DNA from: an uncultured Lachnospiraceae bacterium
GTDB lineage: Bacteria; Bacillota; Clostridia; Lachnospirales; Lachnospiraceae
Length of the DNA: 14,733 bases
Assembly (NCBI GenBank): GCA_934338765.1
Contig: CAKRHL010000038.1
Span: 1 to 14,733 of the forward strand
Direction: 5' to 3'
Shown here: positions 1 to 6,550 of the stretch, in pieces
Position numbering within the stretch: the first letter of the stretch is position 1
Layout of the letters: every line of letters begins with the position of its first letter
Notes under the pieces: model-generated
What the model was told of the DNA's origin: nothing
Seen by the model: only the letters and a program-made list of their open reading frames with translations
Database searches by the model: none
Made by a program: the position numbers and the translations under genes

Positions 1-126
1 AAACCGACTGTAGCACCAACCGTAAAACCAACCGTTGCGCCGACAGCGAAACCGACTGTAGCACCAACCGTAAAACCGACCGTTGCACCTACGGTAGAGC
101 CAACCGCTGTACCGACAGTGAAACCA
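1..126 (+). repeat. Tandem repeat encoding first Pro/Thr linker
   Basis: Two 48-bp units (1-48 and 49-96) differ at only a few bases, then a partial third diverged unit follows. Each encodes KPTVAPTVKPTVAPT-like sequence. The near identity at DNA level indicates recent duplication inside the linker. The repeat enters from outside the window, so its full copy number is unknown. Confidence 0.8.
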
Positions 127-966
127 ACAGAGACTCCGATGATCACAGGAGAAAAGATGATCGTATCTGATCTGGCATCCACTTATGCAACAAACGATGC
201 ATCCTGGCTGATGGATGCTGCAGATGATGATATTGTAACAGTTGTATACACATGTACCGATCCTTCTCACGGAAACTGGGGCATCCTCGGCTGGGGAGCT
301 TCGGTAGATGGCCAGTGGCAGAACGGTGATAATTATTCCGCTGCAAGCAACGCTGCGGAGAAGATCACCAGAACATATACCGTCAAAGAGCTGAAAGCAA
401 CCATGAACATTAAGGATAACTCTAATGTGACATATCTCTGCCTGTCTGTATGGAATGGCGGAAAGATTGTGAAGCTTTCCATTGCAGGAAATGGCAGTGA
501 GATCCCGGCGCCGACTGTGGCACCGACCGTAGAGCCGACAGCTGCTCCAACTCAGGCACCAACTGTAGCACCGACTGTAGAGCCGACGGTTGCTCCAACC
601 CAGGCACCAACTGTAGCACCGACCGTGGCACCTACAACAGCACCAACCGCAGCACCGGCTGACGACGGCAAGGTAGCTGGAAGCGTGAAGCTCACCAGCG
701 ACTGGGGCAGTGGTGGAATTGCCCAGATCACCCTGACCAATAATTCCGGCGTAAGCTTCACAAACGGCTGGACCGTTGAGTTTACTCTGGATCGTGAGAT
801 CACATCTATGTGGAGCGGCGAGTGCAAAAGCCTCGGAAATAACCGTTACCGCATCAGCAACCCGGGCTGGGACGGTAACTGGGCTGCCGGAAAGACCATT
901 ACCCTGAATTGTGGTGTGGGCGGTGGAAGCGGCGCACCGGTCATCAGTGATATTGTATTAAAATAA
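1..966 (+). CDS. Secreted carbohydrate-binding protein, C-terminal part (CBM2-like module, Pro/Thr linkers); 5' partial
   Basis: The reading frame is open from base 1, so the start and any catalytic domain lie outside the window; 321 codons are visible. Order: Pro/Thr linker (codons 1-46, PTVAPTVKPT type), a Trp-rich presumably beta-stranded module (about codons 47-166), a second Pro/Thr linker rich in VEPT and TQAPT (about 168-220), and a C-terminal module of about 100 residues (221-321). The last module has the CBM2 pattern: W in TSDWGSGG, GWTVEFTL, SMWSGE, NPGWDGNWAAG, and a closing beta-strand, suggesting binding to cellulose or another crystalline polysaccharide. Pro/Thr linkers are typical of extracellular glycoside hydrolases. 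No dockerin or sortase signal follows, so it would act as a free or otherwise anchored enzyme. The internal GTG at 118 is not a credible start because the linker continues upstream. The catalytic family cannot be told from here. Confidence 0.8.
   Translation, partial: KPTVAPTVKPTVAPTAKPTVAPTVKPTVAPTVEPTAVPTVKPTETPMITGEKMIVSDLASTYATNDASWLMDAADDDIVTVVYTCTDPSHGNWGILGWGASVDGQWQNGDNYSAASNAAEKITRTYTVKELKATMNIKDNSNVTYLCLSVWNGGKIVKLSIAGNGSEIPAPTVAPTVEPTAAPTQAPTVAPTVEPTVAPTQAPTVAPTVAPTTAPTAAPADDGKVAGSVKLTSDWGSGGIAQITLTNNSGVSFTNGWTVEFTLDREITSMWSGECKSLGNNRYRISNPGWDGNWAAGKTITLNCGVGGGSGAPVISDIVLK
505..657 (+). repeat. Degenerate tandem repeat encoding second Pro/Thr linker
   Basis: Irregular repeats encode APTVAPTVEPT and APTQAPTVAPT units. 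The segment encoding Q-A-P-T-V-A-P-T-V occurs twice. It differs from the first linker in using Glu and Gln instead of Lys, so the two linkers have opposite charge. Confidence 0.7.
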
Positions 967-1022
967 CCTTTCTGTTATAAACGAAAAAACCAACAATTTT
1001 GCCATAGTATAGTAATATATAG

Positions 1023-1060
1023 ACGGCATTCGCAATTTATCGGTTGCGGATGCCGTTTTG
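1023..1060 (+). terminator. Intrinsic terminator after the CBM gene
   Basis: A 13-bp stem (1023-1035 pairing with 1044-1056, one G-U wobble) with an 8-base loop is followed by TTTT. It lies 57 bp past the stop codon. Confidence 0.85.
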
Positions 1061-1125
1061 TTGTAATAAAATATAAGCGGGATATTTAACCGTGCAAATT
1101 AGAATATATTCAAAAGGAGAAAATA

Positions 1126-1486
1126 ATGACAACAGGTATGATCACAATGGCGATGCTGGCGGTCAGCGCAGCGTTATGTGCAGTAGCGACGGTATCCTTT
1201 TACCGGTCAAATGTATTTAATATAATGGCATCATGAAAAGTATGATGGAACAGGATATCCGGATCATATGAAGGGAGAAGATATTTCTGAGGTTTCAAGG
1301 ATCATTGCAGTTGCAGATGCTTACGATGCCATGACATCAAACCGCAGCTATCGGGATTGTCTGGATCAGAAAATTGTACGGGAAGAGATCGAAAGAGGGA
1401 TTGGAAAGCAGTTTGATCCGCAGTTTGCAGAGATCATGCTTCGGATCATTGATGAGGATACAGACTATCAATTACATGAGTTTTAA
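1126..1486 (+). pseudogene. Remnant of membrane-anchored HD-GYP phosphodiesterase
   Basis: A good ribosome binding site (AAAAGGAG, 1112-1119) leads into an ATG at 1126. The first 31 or so codons encode a hydrophobic signal-anchor (ITMAMLAVSAALCAVATVSF), but the frame stops at 1234. In another frame, with no start of its own, codons from 1229 to 1486 encode the C-terminal half of an HD-GYP domain: HHEKYDGTGYP, then IIAVADAYDAMTSNRSYR, then GKQFDPQFAEIM. HD-GYP proteins hydrolyse cyclic di-GMP. The first HD half and everything between the anchor and HHE are missing. This looks like an internal deletion of several hundred bases or more that also shifted the frame. A short product could start at the ATG at 1268, but it would lack the metal-binding HD residues and is unlikely to be active. 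Confidence 0.75.
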
Positions 1487-1534
1487 GAAAGCATTCACGC
1501 CAATGTAAAGTGATTAGGAAAATGAGGTGTATAT

Positions 1535-2431
1535 ATGGAGATAAAAATTAAAGAATGGAACGTGAACTTTGGTTCTGATAAAGATGCAGAAATATGCAAA
1601 TTTGCAAAAGAATACATTAATGATACGGATATTATTGTTTTTACAGAGGTTATTGATAATGATAGTATAAAAGATCTGTTGGATAAATTAGATTCAGAAT
1701 ATATAAAATATGCATCAAAAATTCGTGAGGTTAAGCAATATAATCAAATAGTAATTGCCGTAAAAACAGAATTAATATCATGTTCAAAAATACGTCAGGT
1801 TGATATTGATGAGAAGAAATGGGATATAAACAGTTTGCCTGATATTTGTCATTTAGAAATAATAACAAGTGAAGGCAAATTGAAAAATGTTATTGGAACT
1901 CGTGTGAGAATTGATGGTGGATCAAATGCAGATTATAAGGATCGCCGTGTACAGTTTGAAAATTTGGTCAGGTACATAGAAGAGTTAGAAAATGTAATTG
2001 TACTGGGAGATTTTAACAACGGAATGCTTAAAGCTGATTCCGATAAAGATTATGATAGTGTTAAGGATAAATATGAAAAAAGATGGGATAAGAAAAAAAA
2101 GAAGGACGTTGAAAATCCTCTAAGGTTTTATAATTTTCACTTAATGAAACACATTTTGGGAGAGAATTATATTTTAAAAGAAATAACAGGAGAAGAAAGT
2201 TCTTGGGGGCTATCTCTATATAATGATGTGTTATCATATGGTCTAATAAAAAATGACCAGATAATTACAAAAAATATATGCCTAAAGGACTCATATTACG
2301 ATTGGGGATATGTGCGTGATAATGAATGGATGTATAAAGATATGCTTTATAACAATCGGTATAAAAGGGGAAATAAGATAGAACATGGCTATCCGGATCA
2401 TGCGATATTAAATGCATTAATAGAGCTATAG
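1535..2431 (+). CDS. Endonuclease/exonuclease/phosphatase-fold protein
   Basis: 298 residues, about the usual size of a single EEP domain. Visible family marks in order: N-terminal WNVN (8-11) where the metal-binding Asn sits, FTEV with E38 as the probable metal ligand, GDFNNG (158-163) with the conserved Asp-Asn pair, and PDHA (287-290) corresponding to the catalytic SDH motif. These suggest a Mg-dependent phosphodiesterase or nuclease; the substrate (nucleic acid, lipid head group or sugar phosphate) cannot be told. There is no signal peptide, so it is probably cytoplasmic. A Lys-rich stretch (182-190) is inserted after the GDFN motif. Start ATG 1535 follows GAGGTG at 1524-1529. Codon use is strongly A/T-ending (AAA, ATA, AAT, TTA), unlike both flanks, which suggests horizontal acquisition. 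No terminator is seen after it. Confidence 0.7.
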   Translation: MEIKIKEWNVNFGSDKDAEICKFAKEYINDTDIIVFTEVIDNDSIKDLLDKLDSEYIKYASKIREVKQYNQIVIAVKTELISCSKIRQVDIDEKKWDINSLPDICHLEIITSEGKLKNVIGTRVRIDGGSNADYKDRRVQFENLVRYIEELENVIVLGDFNNGMLKADSDKDYDSVKDKYEKRWDKKKKKDVENPLRFYNFHLMKHILGENYILKEITGEESSWGLSLYNDVLSYGLIKNDQIITKNICLKDSYYDWGYVRDNEWMYKDMLYNNRYKRGNKIEHGYPDHAILNALIEL

Positions 2432-2526
2432 AATGTCCTGAAGAGTTCTTATTCGTGTTCCTCACTTTCACTTGTGTTTGCTTTAGATTGTCTTAGTCTG
2501 GCAAAAGAAATCAGAGATTTTTAAAT

Positions 2527-2539
2527 GACATATATTGTC
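2527..2539. promoter_or_regulatory. Possible operator palindrome upstream of the HD-nrdD gene
   Basis: GACATATATTGTC has perfect 4-bp inverted arms around an AT core, 58 bp before the chosen start at 2598. It resembles the ACA-(AT)n-TGT core of an NrdR box but is one base shorter than consensus, and no second box is seen. No convincing -35/-10 pair was found in 2432-2597. Confidence 0.2.
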
Positions 2540-2597
2540 CATGTAAACGATTATTATGACATTAAAACCGTATACTTATGAGAAAGGGCAAAATAAC

Positions 2598-5396
2598 ATG
2601 AAACAAAATGATACAGACTACATCTTAAATGAGATCAGAGAGGTTTTTCGGGGAGATTCCAGCGGGCACGACTACTGGCATTCTGTCCGTGTCTATCAGA
2701 ATGCTCTGAAGATTGCGCAGGGGATGGAGTGTGATGAGGATGTGATCGCATTGGCAGCTCTGCTTCATGATGTGGATGATGCCAAGCTTTTTGATACGAA
2801 GGATCATGAAACGGCGAGAAGGATCATGAAGGGTGCCGGGGTGGACGAGGACACTATGGAGAGAGTGACGGATATCATAGGAAAGATATCCTATAAAGGA
2901 AGGGATTCTGTGGTGCCGGATTCCATAGAAGGAAAGATCGTGCAGGATGCAGATCGTCTGGACGCCCTGGGAGCTATTGGGATTGCGAGGACATTTGCAT
3001 ATGGTGGGAGCCGTGGGAGAGATATATATGACCCGGAGCTGGAACCGCAGGAGGAGCTTGATGAAGGCGCATATCTGGAAGGGAACAGTCCGTCGGTCAA
3101 CCACTTCTATGAAAAGCTGTTTCGTTTAAAGGACATGATGAACACAGAGACGGGCAGACGCATCGCGGCACAACGGGATGCATTTATGCATCAATATCTG
3201 GAGCAATTTATGAATGAATGGGGAGGGATAAAGGTGGAAGATCAAAAAAGCAGAAAAAATAATAAGAAAATAAAGCTGATCAAGAGAGACGGTGATACGC
3301 TCTATTATTCTCATAACTGGGTAAGGAAGCTGATCCGGGTCGCTGCCAACAGAGTGTTGGTGGAAATGTCCGATGACTATATCAAGAAATTGGAATATCA
3401 GTTTGGTGATGAGTTGGAAAAGTTACATAAAAAGATCGTGCCATATGAGGAGTGGCGTCAGTGTATGACAACGGCGCTGGCACAGGAGCCGGAGGTGCTG
3501 CAGGCATTTCTGGCGGCGCACAAGGAGGAAAGCGCAGATTATTTTGAAGAAATCTGTGATGAAATGAACAAGATCGTTATGGATGGGGATCGAAGCAACG
3601 GAAGTGTTGACAGCAGTCTGACCTCCAGTAAACGGGCTTTGATCGTGGATGCGCTAGAAAAGATCACATACAAAAATTATCATTTGTCCGAAGAACAGAA
3701 AAAGGCCTTTGAGGAGGGATTTATTTATATTCATGACATGGGGCACCGAAGAGATTCCATCAATTGCTGCCTTTTTGATATGGCGGCTGTTTTAGAGGGT
3801 GGATTTGAGATGGGAGAAATGTGGTATGATGAGCCGGCTTCTCTGAAGGAAGCCTTTGATGTCATTGCAAGTGTATCACTCAATGCAGCAGCGCAGATAT
3901 ATGGCGGGTTTACAATACCCCAGATTGATGAGCTGCTTTCAAAATATGCGGACAAAAGTTACAAGCTTTATATGGCGGAATATACGGAAGCCGGAGTGGA
4001 TGAAAAAACAGCAGACCGGCTTGCCGAGGCCAATATCAAAAAGGATATGGAATTTGGCTTTTACTGCCTGGAGGAAAAGTTTAATTCCATCATTTCTCCA
4101 AGGGGAGATTATCCGTTTATCACGATTTCCTTTGGCCTTGGCAGAGATGAATATTCCCAGATGGCATCCCAGGCGGCTCTCGAGGTGCGCCAGAGAGGTC
4201 ATGGCAGAAAGGACTTTAAAAAGCCGGTCCTGTTTCCGAAGCTGGTATTTTTGTTTGATAAAGACCTTCATTCCAAGGGCAAGGAGATGTATTCTTTATT
4301 TCAGACAGCAATCTGCTGCTCCGGCAAGGTAATGTATCCGGAATATCTGAGTCTGACCGGAGAAAGCGGCATTGTTTCGGAAGTTTACAAAAAGTACAAA
4401 AAAGCCATCAGTCCTATGTGCTGCAGAGCGTTTCTGACAAAGTGGTTTGAAAGAGGAGGAGCAGAGCCGGCAGATGAAGATGACGAGCCGGTATTCACCG
4501 GAAGGTTTAACTTTGGCGTTGTGTCACTCAATCTGCCTATGATCCTTCAGCAGAGTCGGGAAGAAAAAAGGGATTTCTTCGAAACACTGGATTATTATTT
4601 GGAGCTGTCAAGACAGATTCATAAAAGTACATACCGCTTTTTGAGCAAAAAGAAGGCGTATACCAATCCCCTGGCATTTATGGAGGGTGGCTTGTATGGA
4701 GGTCATCTGAAACGTGATGACACGATCGAACCGTTATTGGAAAGTGCAACGGCATCCTATGGATTTACCGCATTAAATGAGCTGCAAAGGCTATTTAATG
4801 GCAGATCTCTGGTGGAGGATGGCGCATTTGCCCTGGAGGTACTTCGTTATATAAATAAAAAGGTGGAAGAATTCAGCGGAGAGGATCACATACAGTATTC
4901 GGTATACGGTACTCCGGCCGAAAGTCTTTGCGGCAGACAGGTGAAGAAATTCCGGGAGAAATATGGTGTGATCAAAAATGTCAGTGACCGGGATTTCTTT
5001 TCCAATTCCTTTCATTGTCATGTCTCAGAGGATATCAGCCCGATTGAAAAACAGGACTATGAAGCAAGATTCTGGGATCTGGCCAATGGAGGAAAGATAC
5101 AGTATATCCGATTTACGACATCTCACAACATAGAGGCACTGGAGGATATCGTTCTCCATGCAATGGATCTGGGACTGTATGAGGGGATCAACATTTCTCT
5201 GGCATATTGCAATCATTGCGGCTATGAGTGGTCCAATAATGGGACAGATCGTCCGTCGGTCTGCCCAAAATGTCAATCTGCAGAAATGACGATGATCGAG
5301 AGGATGTGTGGCTATATCGCATTTACGAAGGTTCATGGACAGACCAGATTAAACGATGCCAAGATGGCGGAGATCAAGGAACGGATCTGTATGTAA
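2598..5396 (+). CDS. nrdD: HD-domain nucleotide hydrolase fused to anaerobic ribonucleoside-triphosphate reductase
   Basis: 932 residues from ATG 2598, chosen over ATG 2556 because AAAGGG (2584-2587 region) lies about 10 bases upstream. Residues 1-210 are a whole YedJ/YpgQ-type HD hydrolase: SSGHDYWH with H28, LLHDVDD with H57-D58, and QDADRLDALGAIG with D117. From residue 213 on the protein is a full class III reductase: ATP-cone-like IKRDG start (227-231) with a diverged remainder to about 320, YIHD (377-380), NCC (389-391), SPMCCRAFL with C609 as likely thiyl cysteine, GRFNFGVVSLNLP, zinc cysteines C871, C874, C889 and C892, and a glycyl-radical site MCGYI (G905). NrdD reduces NTPs to dNTPs in anaerobes and needs the activase NrdG, which is not present nearby. 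Normal NrdD length is about 700 residues, matching 213-932. A strong internal start at 3234 may yield NrdD alone. Confidence 0.88.
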   Translation: MKQNDTDYILNEIREVFRGDSSGHDYWHSVRVYQNALKIAQGMECDEDVIALAALLHDVDDAKLFDTKDHETARRIMKGAGVDEDTMERVTDIIGKISYKGRDSVVPDSIEGKIVQDADRLDALGAIGIARTFAYGGSRGRDIYDPELEPQEELDEGAYLEGNSPSVNHFYEKLFRLKDMMNTETGRRIAAQRDAFMHQYLEQFMNEWGGIKVEDQKSRKNNKKIKLIKRDGDTLYYSHNWVRKLIRVAANRVLVEMSDDYIKKLEYQFGDELEKLHKKIVPYEEWRQCMTTALAQEPEVLQAFLAAHKEESADYFEEICDEMNKIVMDGDRSNGSVDSSLTSSKRALIVDALEKITYKNYHLSEEQKKAFEEGFIYIHDMGHRRDSINCCLFDMAAVLEGGFEMGEMWYDEPASLKEAFDVIASVSLNAAAQIYGGFTIPQIDELLSKYADKSYKLYMAEYTEAGVDEKTADRLAEANIKKDMEFGFYCLEEKFNSIISPRGDYPFITISFGLGRDEYSQMASQAALEVRQRGHGRKDFKKPVLFPKLVFLFDKDLHSKGKEMYSLFQTAICCSGKVMYPEYLSLTGESGIVSEVYKKYKKAISPMCCRAFLTKWFERGGAEPADEDDEPVFTGRFNFGVVSLNLPMILQQSREEKRDFFETLDYYLELSRQIHKSTYRFLSKKKAYTNPLAFMEGGLYGGHLKRDDTIEPLLESATASYGFTALNELQRLFNGRSLVEDGAFALEVLRYINKKVEEFSGEDHIQYSVYGTPAESLCGRQVKKFREKYGVIKNVSDRDFFSNSFHCHVSEDISPIEKQDYEARFWDLANGGKIQYIRFTTSHNIEALEDIVLHAMDLGLYEGINISLAYCNHCGYEWSNNGTDRPSVCPKCQSAEMTMIERMCGYIAFTKVHGQTRLNDAKMAEIKERICM
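3219..3236 (+). promoter_or_regulatory. Internal ribosome binding site and GTG start at the HD/NrdD junction
   Basis: The run TGGGGAGGGATAAAGGTG contains a near-perfect Shine-Dalgarno (GGGGAGGG, 3220-3227) six bases before an in-frame GTG at 3234, exactly where HD homology ends and the reductase begins. A TAA at 3229-3231 is out of frame by one. Removing one G from the tract would end the HD gene as ...WGG-stop and leave nrdD starting two bases later, the normal arrangement for translationally coupled genes. Confidence 0.7.
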
Positions 5397-5412
5397 CGTG
5401 ATTAAATAAAAG

Positions 5413-5451
5413 GAGCTTCCTGTATTTGAGCATGTGTGGGAGGCTCTTTTT
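5413..5451 (+). terminator. Intrinsic terminator after nrdD
   Basis: GAGCTTCC (5413-5420) pairs with GGAGGCTC (5439-5446, one G-U wobble) across an 18-base loop, followed by TTTTT. Confidence 0.75.
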
Positions 5452-5481
5452 GTTGTACAAAAAGAGTGAAATAAATATTTA

Positions 5482-5487
5482 TATAAT
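5482..5487 (+). promoter_or_regulatory. Possible -10 element for the GIY-YIG gene
   Basis: A perfect TATAAT lies 32 bp before the start at 5520, after the nrdD terminator. No good -35 is at 16-18 bp; the nearest, TTGTAC at 5453, is 23 bp away. Treat as tentative. Confidence 0.35.
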
Positions 5488-5519
5488 AATTTCAGACAGA
5501 GAAAAAGGAGTGTGATCAT

Positions 5520-5861
5520 ATGTATAAACCGGGAAGACCAAGCAAATACAATCCATTCACAGAACAGGGGAAGAAACCGCCGAAAAAACCGGGGGAATAC
5601 AGAATACGAGATAAGGAGGGAAGGATTACTTATGTTGGTGAAACCAACGATCTTAACCGGCGTATGCACCAGCATGCGTACAACGGGAAACTGTCCGGTG
5701 GCAGGAATGAAGGCGGCACCTTTGAGTGGAAGGTGGCAGATGGCAGAACATCTTCAAAGACCAGGCGGGAGCATGAAAGGAAGAAGATCAAACAGCATCA
5801 TCCGGAGATGAACGGCTCCCGGGGAGGAGAAGGCCGGATCGCAAAGCGCAGAGGGGCATGA
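5520..5861 (+). CDS. Small GIY-YIG domain protein
   Basis: 113 residues. A basic N-terminal tail (1-24, rich in Lys and Pro) precedes a minimal GIY-YIG fold: PGEYRIR (24-30) for the GIY strand, ITYVGETNDLNRRMHQH (36-52) for the YIG strand and catalytic Arg helix, then an acidic/basic helix with E84 or E86 (RREHERKKI) as the likely metal-binding Glu, and N98 near HPEMNG. A Gly-rich basic tail ends the protein. GIY-YIG domains cleave DNA in homing enzymes, UvrC and restriction enzymes; small stand-alone ones mostly have no assigned role. AAGGAG at 5505-5510, nine bases before ATG, supports the start. A frame-shifted ORF of similar length over the same bases has no family signature. It is bracketed by terminators, so it is likely a single-gene unit. 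Confidence 0.75.
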   Translation: MYKPGRPSKYNPFTEQGKKPPKKPGEYRIRDKEGRITYVGETNDLNRRMHQHAYNGKLSGGRNEGGTFEWKVADGRTSSKTRREHERKKIKQHHPEMNGSRGGEGRIAKRRGA

Positions 5862-5881
5862 GAGGGCTAGTGCCCTCTTTT
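5861..5881 (+). terminator. Intrinsic terminator overlapping the GIY-YIG stop codon
   Basis: AGAGGGC (5861-5867) pairs perfectly with GCCCTCT (5872-5878) over a TAGT loop, then Ts. Its first base is the last base of the TGA stop. Confidence 0.8.
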
Positions 5882-5898
5882 CCCTTTTGTGGTAATAT

Positions 5899-5926
5899 TT
5901 GAATTTTTCTGTAATCTCTGTATAAT
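5899..5926 (+). promoter_or_regulatory. Sigma-A-type promoter for the tyrosine phosphatase gene
   Basis: TATAAT at 5921-5926 with TTGAAT at 5899-5904, spacer 16. A transcript would start near 5933, just before a leader hairpin. Confidence 0.6.
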
Positions 5927-5938
5927 AGAAAAAATAGT

Positions 5939-5969
5939 ACGTAAGGTATCGAAGGTGCCTTGCGTTTTT
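5939..5969 (+). terminator. Terminator-like hairpin in the 5' leader of the phosphatase gene
   Basis: A 12-bp stem (5939-5950 with 5954-5965) containing three G-U wobbles and a GAA loop is followed by TTTTT. It sits between the promoter and the ribosome binding site, so it is either an attenuator or a stabilising 5' hairpin. No competing antiterminator was recognised. Confidence 0.55.
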
Positions 5970-5991
5970 ATGGAGCAAAGGAGACCGAGAT

Positions 5992-6456
5992 ATGATAAGA
6001 GTAGCATTTGTATGCTGGGGAAATATCTGCAGATCGACCCTGAGTGAGAGCGTATTCACATACAAGGTAAAGGAGCTTGGACTGGAGGATCAGTTTGTGA
6101 TCGACAGCTTTGCCACCAGTACAGAGGAAATCGGTAATCCCCCTCACAGAGGAACCGTGAATAAGCTCAGAGAGGTGGGGATCCCTCTGGTACCCCACCG
6201 GGCGAAGCAGATTTCCTTTGCGGATTATGACGACTTTGACTACATCATTGGAATGGATGAGCTCAATATGAAGTATCTGCACCGCATGCTGCATGGCGAT
6301 CCGGAGGGGAAAGTCTGTAAATTTTTATCTTTTGCCGGTTCCGGGCGGGATATTGCAGATCCGTGGTATACCGGCAATTTTGATGCAACCTATGATGATG
6401 TGCTGGAGGGCTGTGAGGGATTTCTTGCGTATTTACGGCAAAAGGGTGAGCTTTAA
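5992..6456 (+). CDS. Low-molecular-weight protein tyrosine phosphatase
   Basis: 154 residues, normal for the family. The phosphate-binding loop is VCWGNICRS (7-15), with nucleophile C8 and R14 in the C-X5-R signature; the usual Pro after Ser is Thr here. The general acid loop is ADPWYTGNF with D123. The protein hydrolyses phosphotyrosine, or small phosphoester substrates, in the cytoplasm. In Gram-positive bacteria such enzymes often counter a BY-kinase of exopolysaccharide synthesis, but no kinase or capsule gene is near. ATG 5992 follows AAAGGAG (5978-5983 region) at a good distance. It has its own promoter and its own terminator, so it appears monocistronic despite galK following closely. 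Confidence 0.92.
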   Translation: MIRVAFVCWGNICRSTLSESVFTYKVKELGLEDQFVIDSFATSTEEIGNPPHRGTVNKLREVGIPLVPHRAKQISFADYDDFDYIIGMDELNMKYLHRMLHGDPEGKVCKFLSFAGSGRDIADPWYTGNFDATYDDVLEGCEGFLAYLRQKGEL

Positions 6457-6467
6457 CGGTAAAAAGA

Positions 6468-6497
6468 GAGGAAGGGAAGTACCTTCCTTCTTGTTTT
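6468..6497 (+). terminator. Probable intrinsic terminator after the phosphatase gene
   Basis: GAGGAAGG (6468-6475) pairs with CCTTCCTT (6482-6489, one G-U) across a 6-base loop, followed by CTTGTTTT. The interrupted T-tract makes it moderate. Confidence 0.5.
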
Positions 6498-6519
6498 CCG
6501 CCTGTGAATAGTATATAAT
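6491..6519 (+). promoter_or_regulatory. Promoter for galK
   Basis: Perfect TATAAT at 6514-6519, 31 bp before the galK start. A weak TTGTTT at 6491-6496 gives a 17-bp spacer and lies in the tail of the preceding terminator. No operator was recognised. Confidence 0.5.
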
Positions 6520-6550
6520 GTAATTTACATAAAAGACGGAGGAACCGAGC

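Noticed and set aside
1..126. Possible CRISPR-like repeat array
   Set aside because: The repeats are contiguous, in frame, and encode a Pro/Thr linker; there are no spacers.
1268..1486. Treating the 72-codon HD-GYP end as a functional small gene
   Set aside because: The homology extends upstream of the ATG to a HHE motif that has no start in frame; it is a fragment.
2556..2597. Upstream ATG extending the HD-NrdD protein by 14 residues
   Set aside because: No ribosome binding site before it; HD homologues begin near the 2598 start, which has AAAGGG in position.
3220..3227. Programmed ribosomal frameshift site at the HD/NrdD junction
   Set aside because: No classic slippery heptamer or downstream pseudoknot was recognised; internal initiation or a simple indel explains the site better.
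5512..5811. Alternative + strand ORF overlapping the GIY-YIG gene
   Set aside because: Out of frame with the GIY-YIG motifs; the ribosome binding site fits the 5520 start better.
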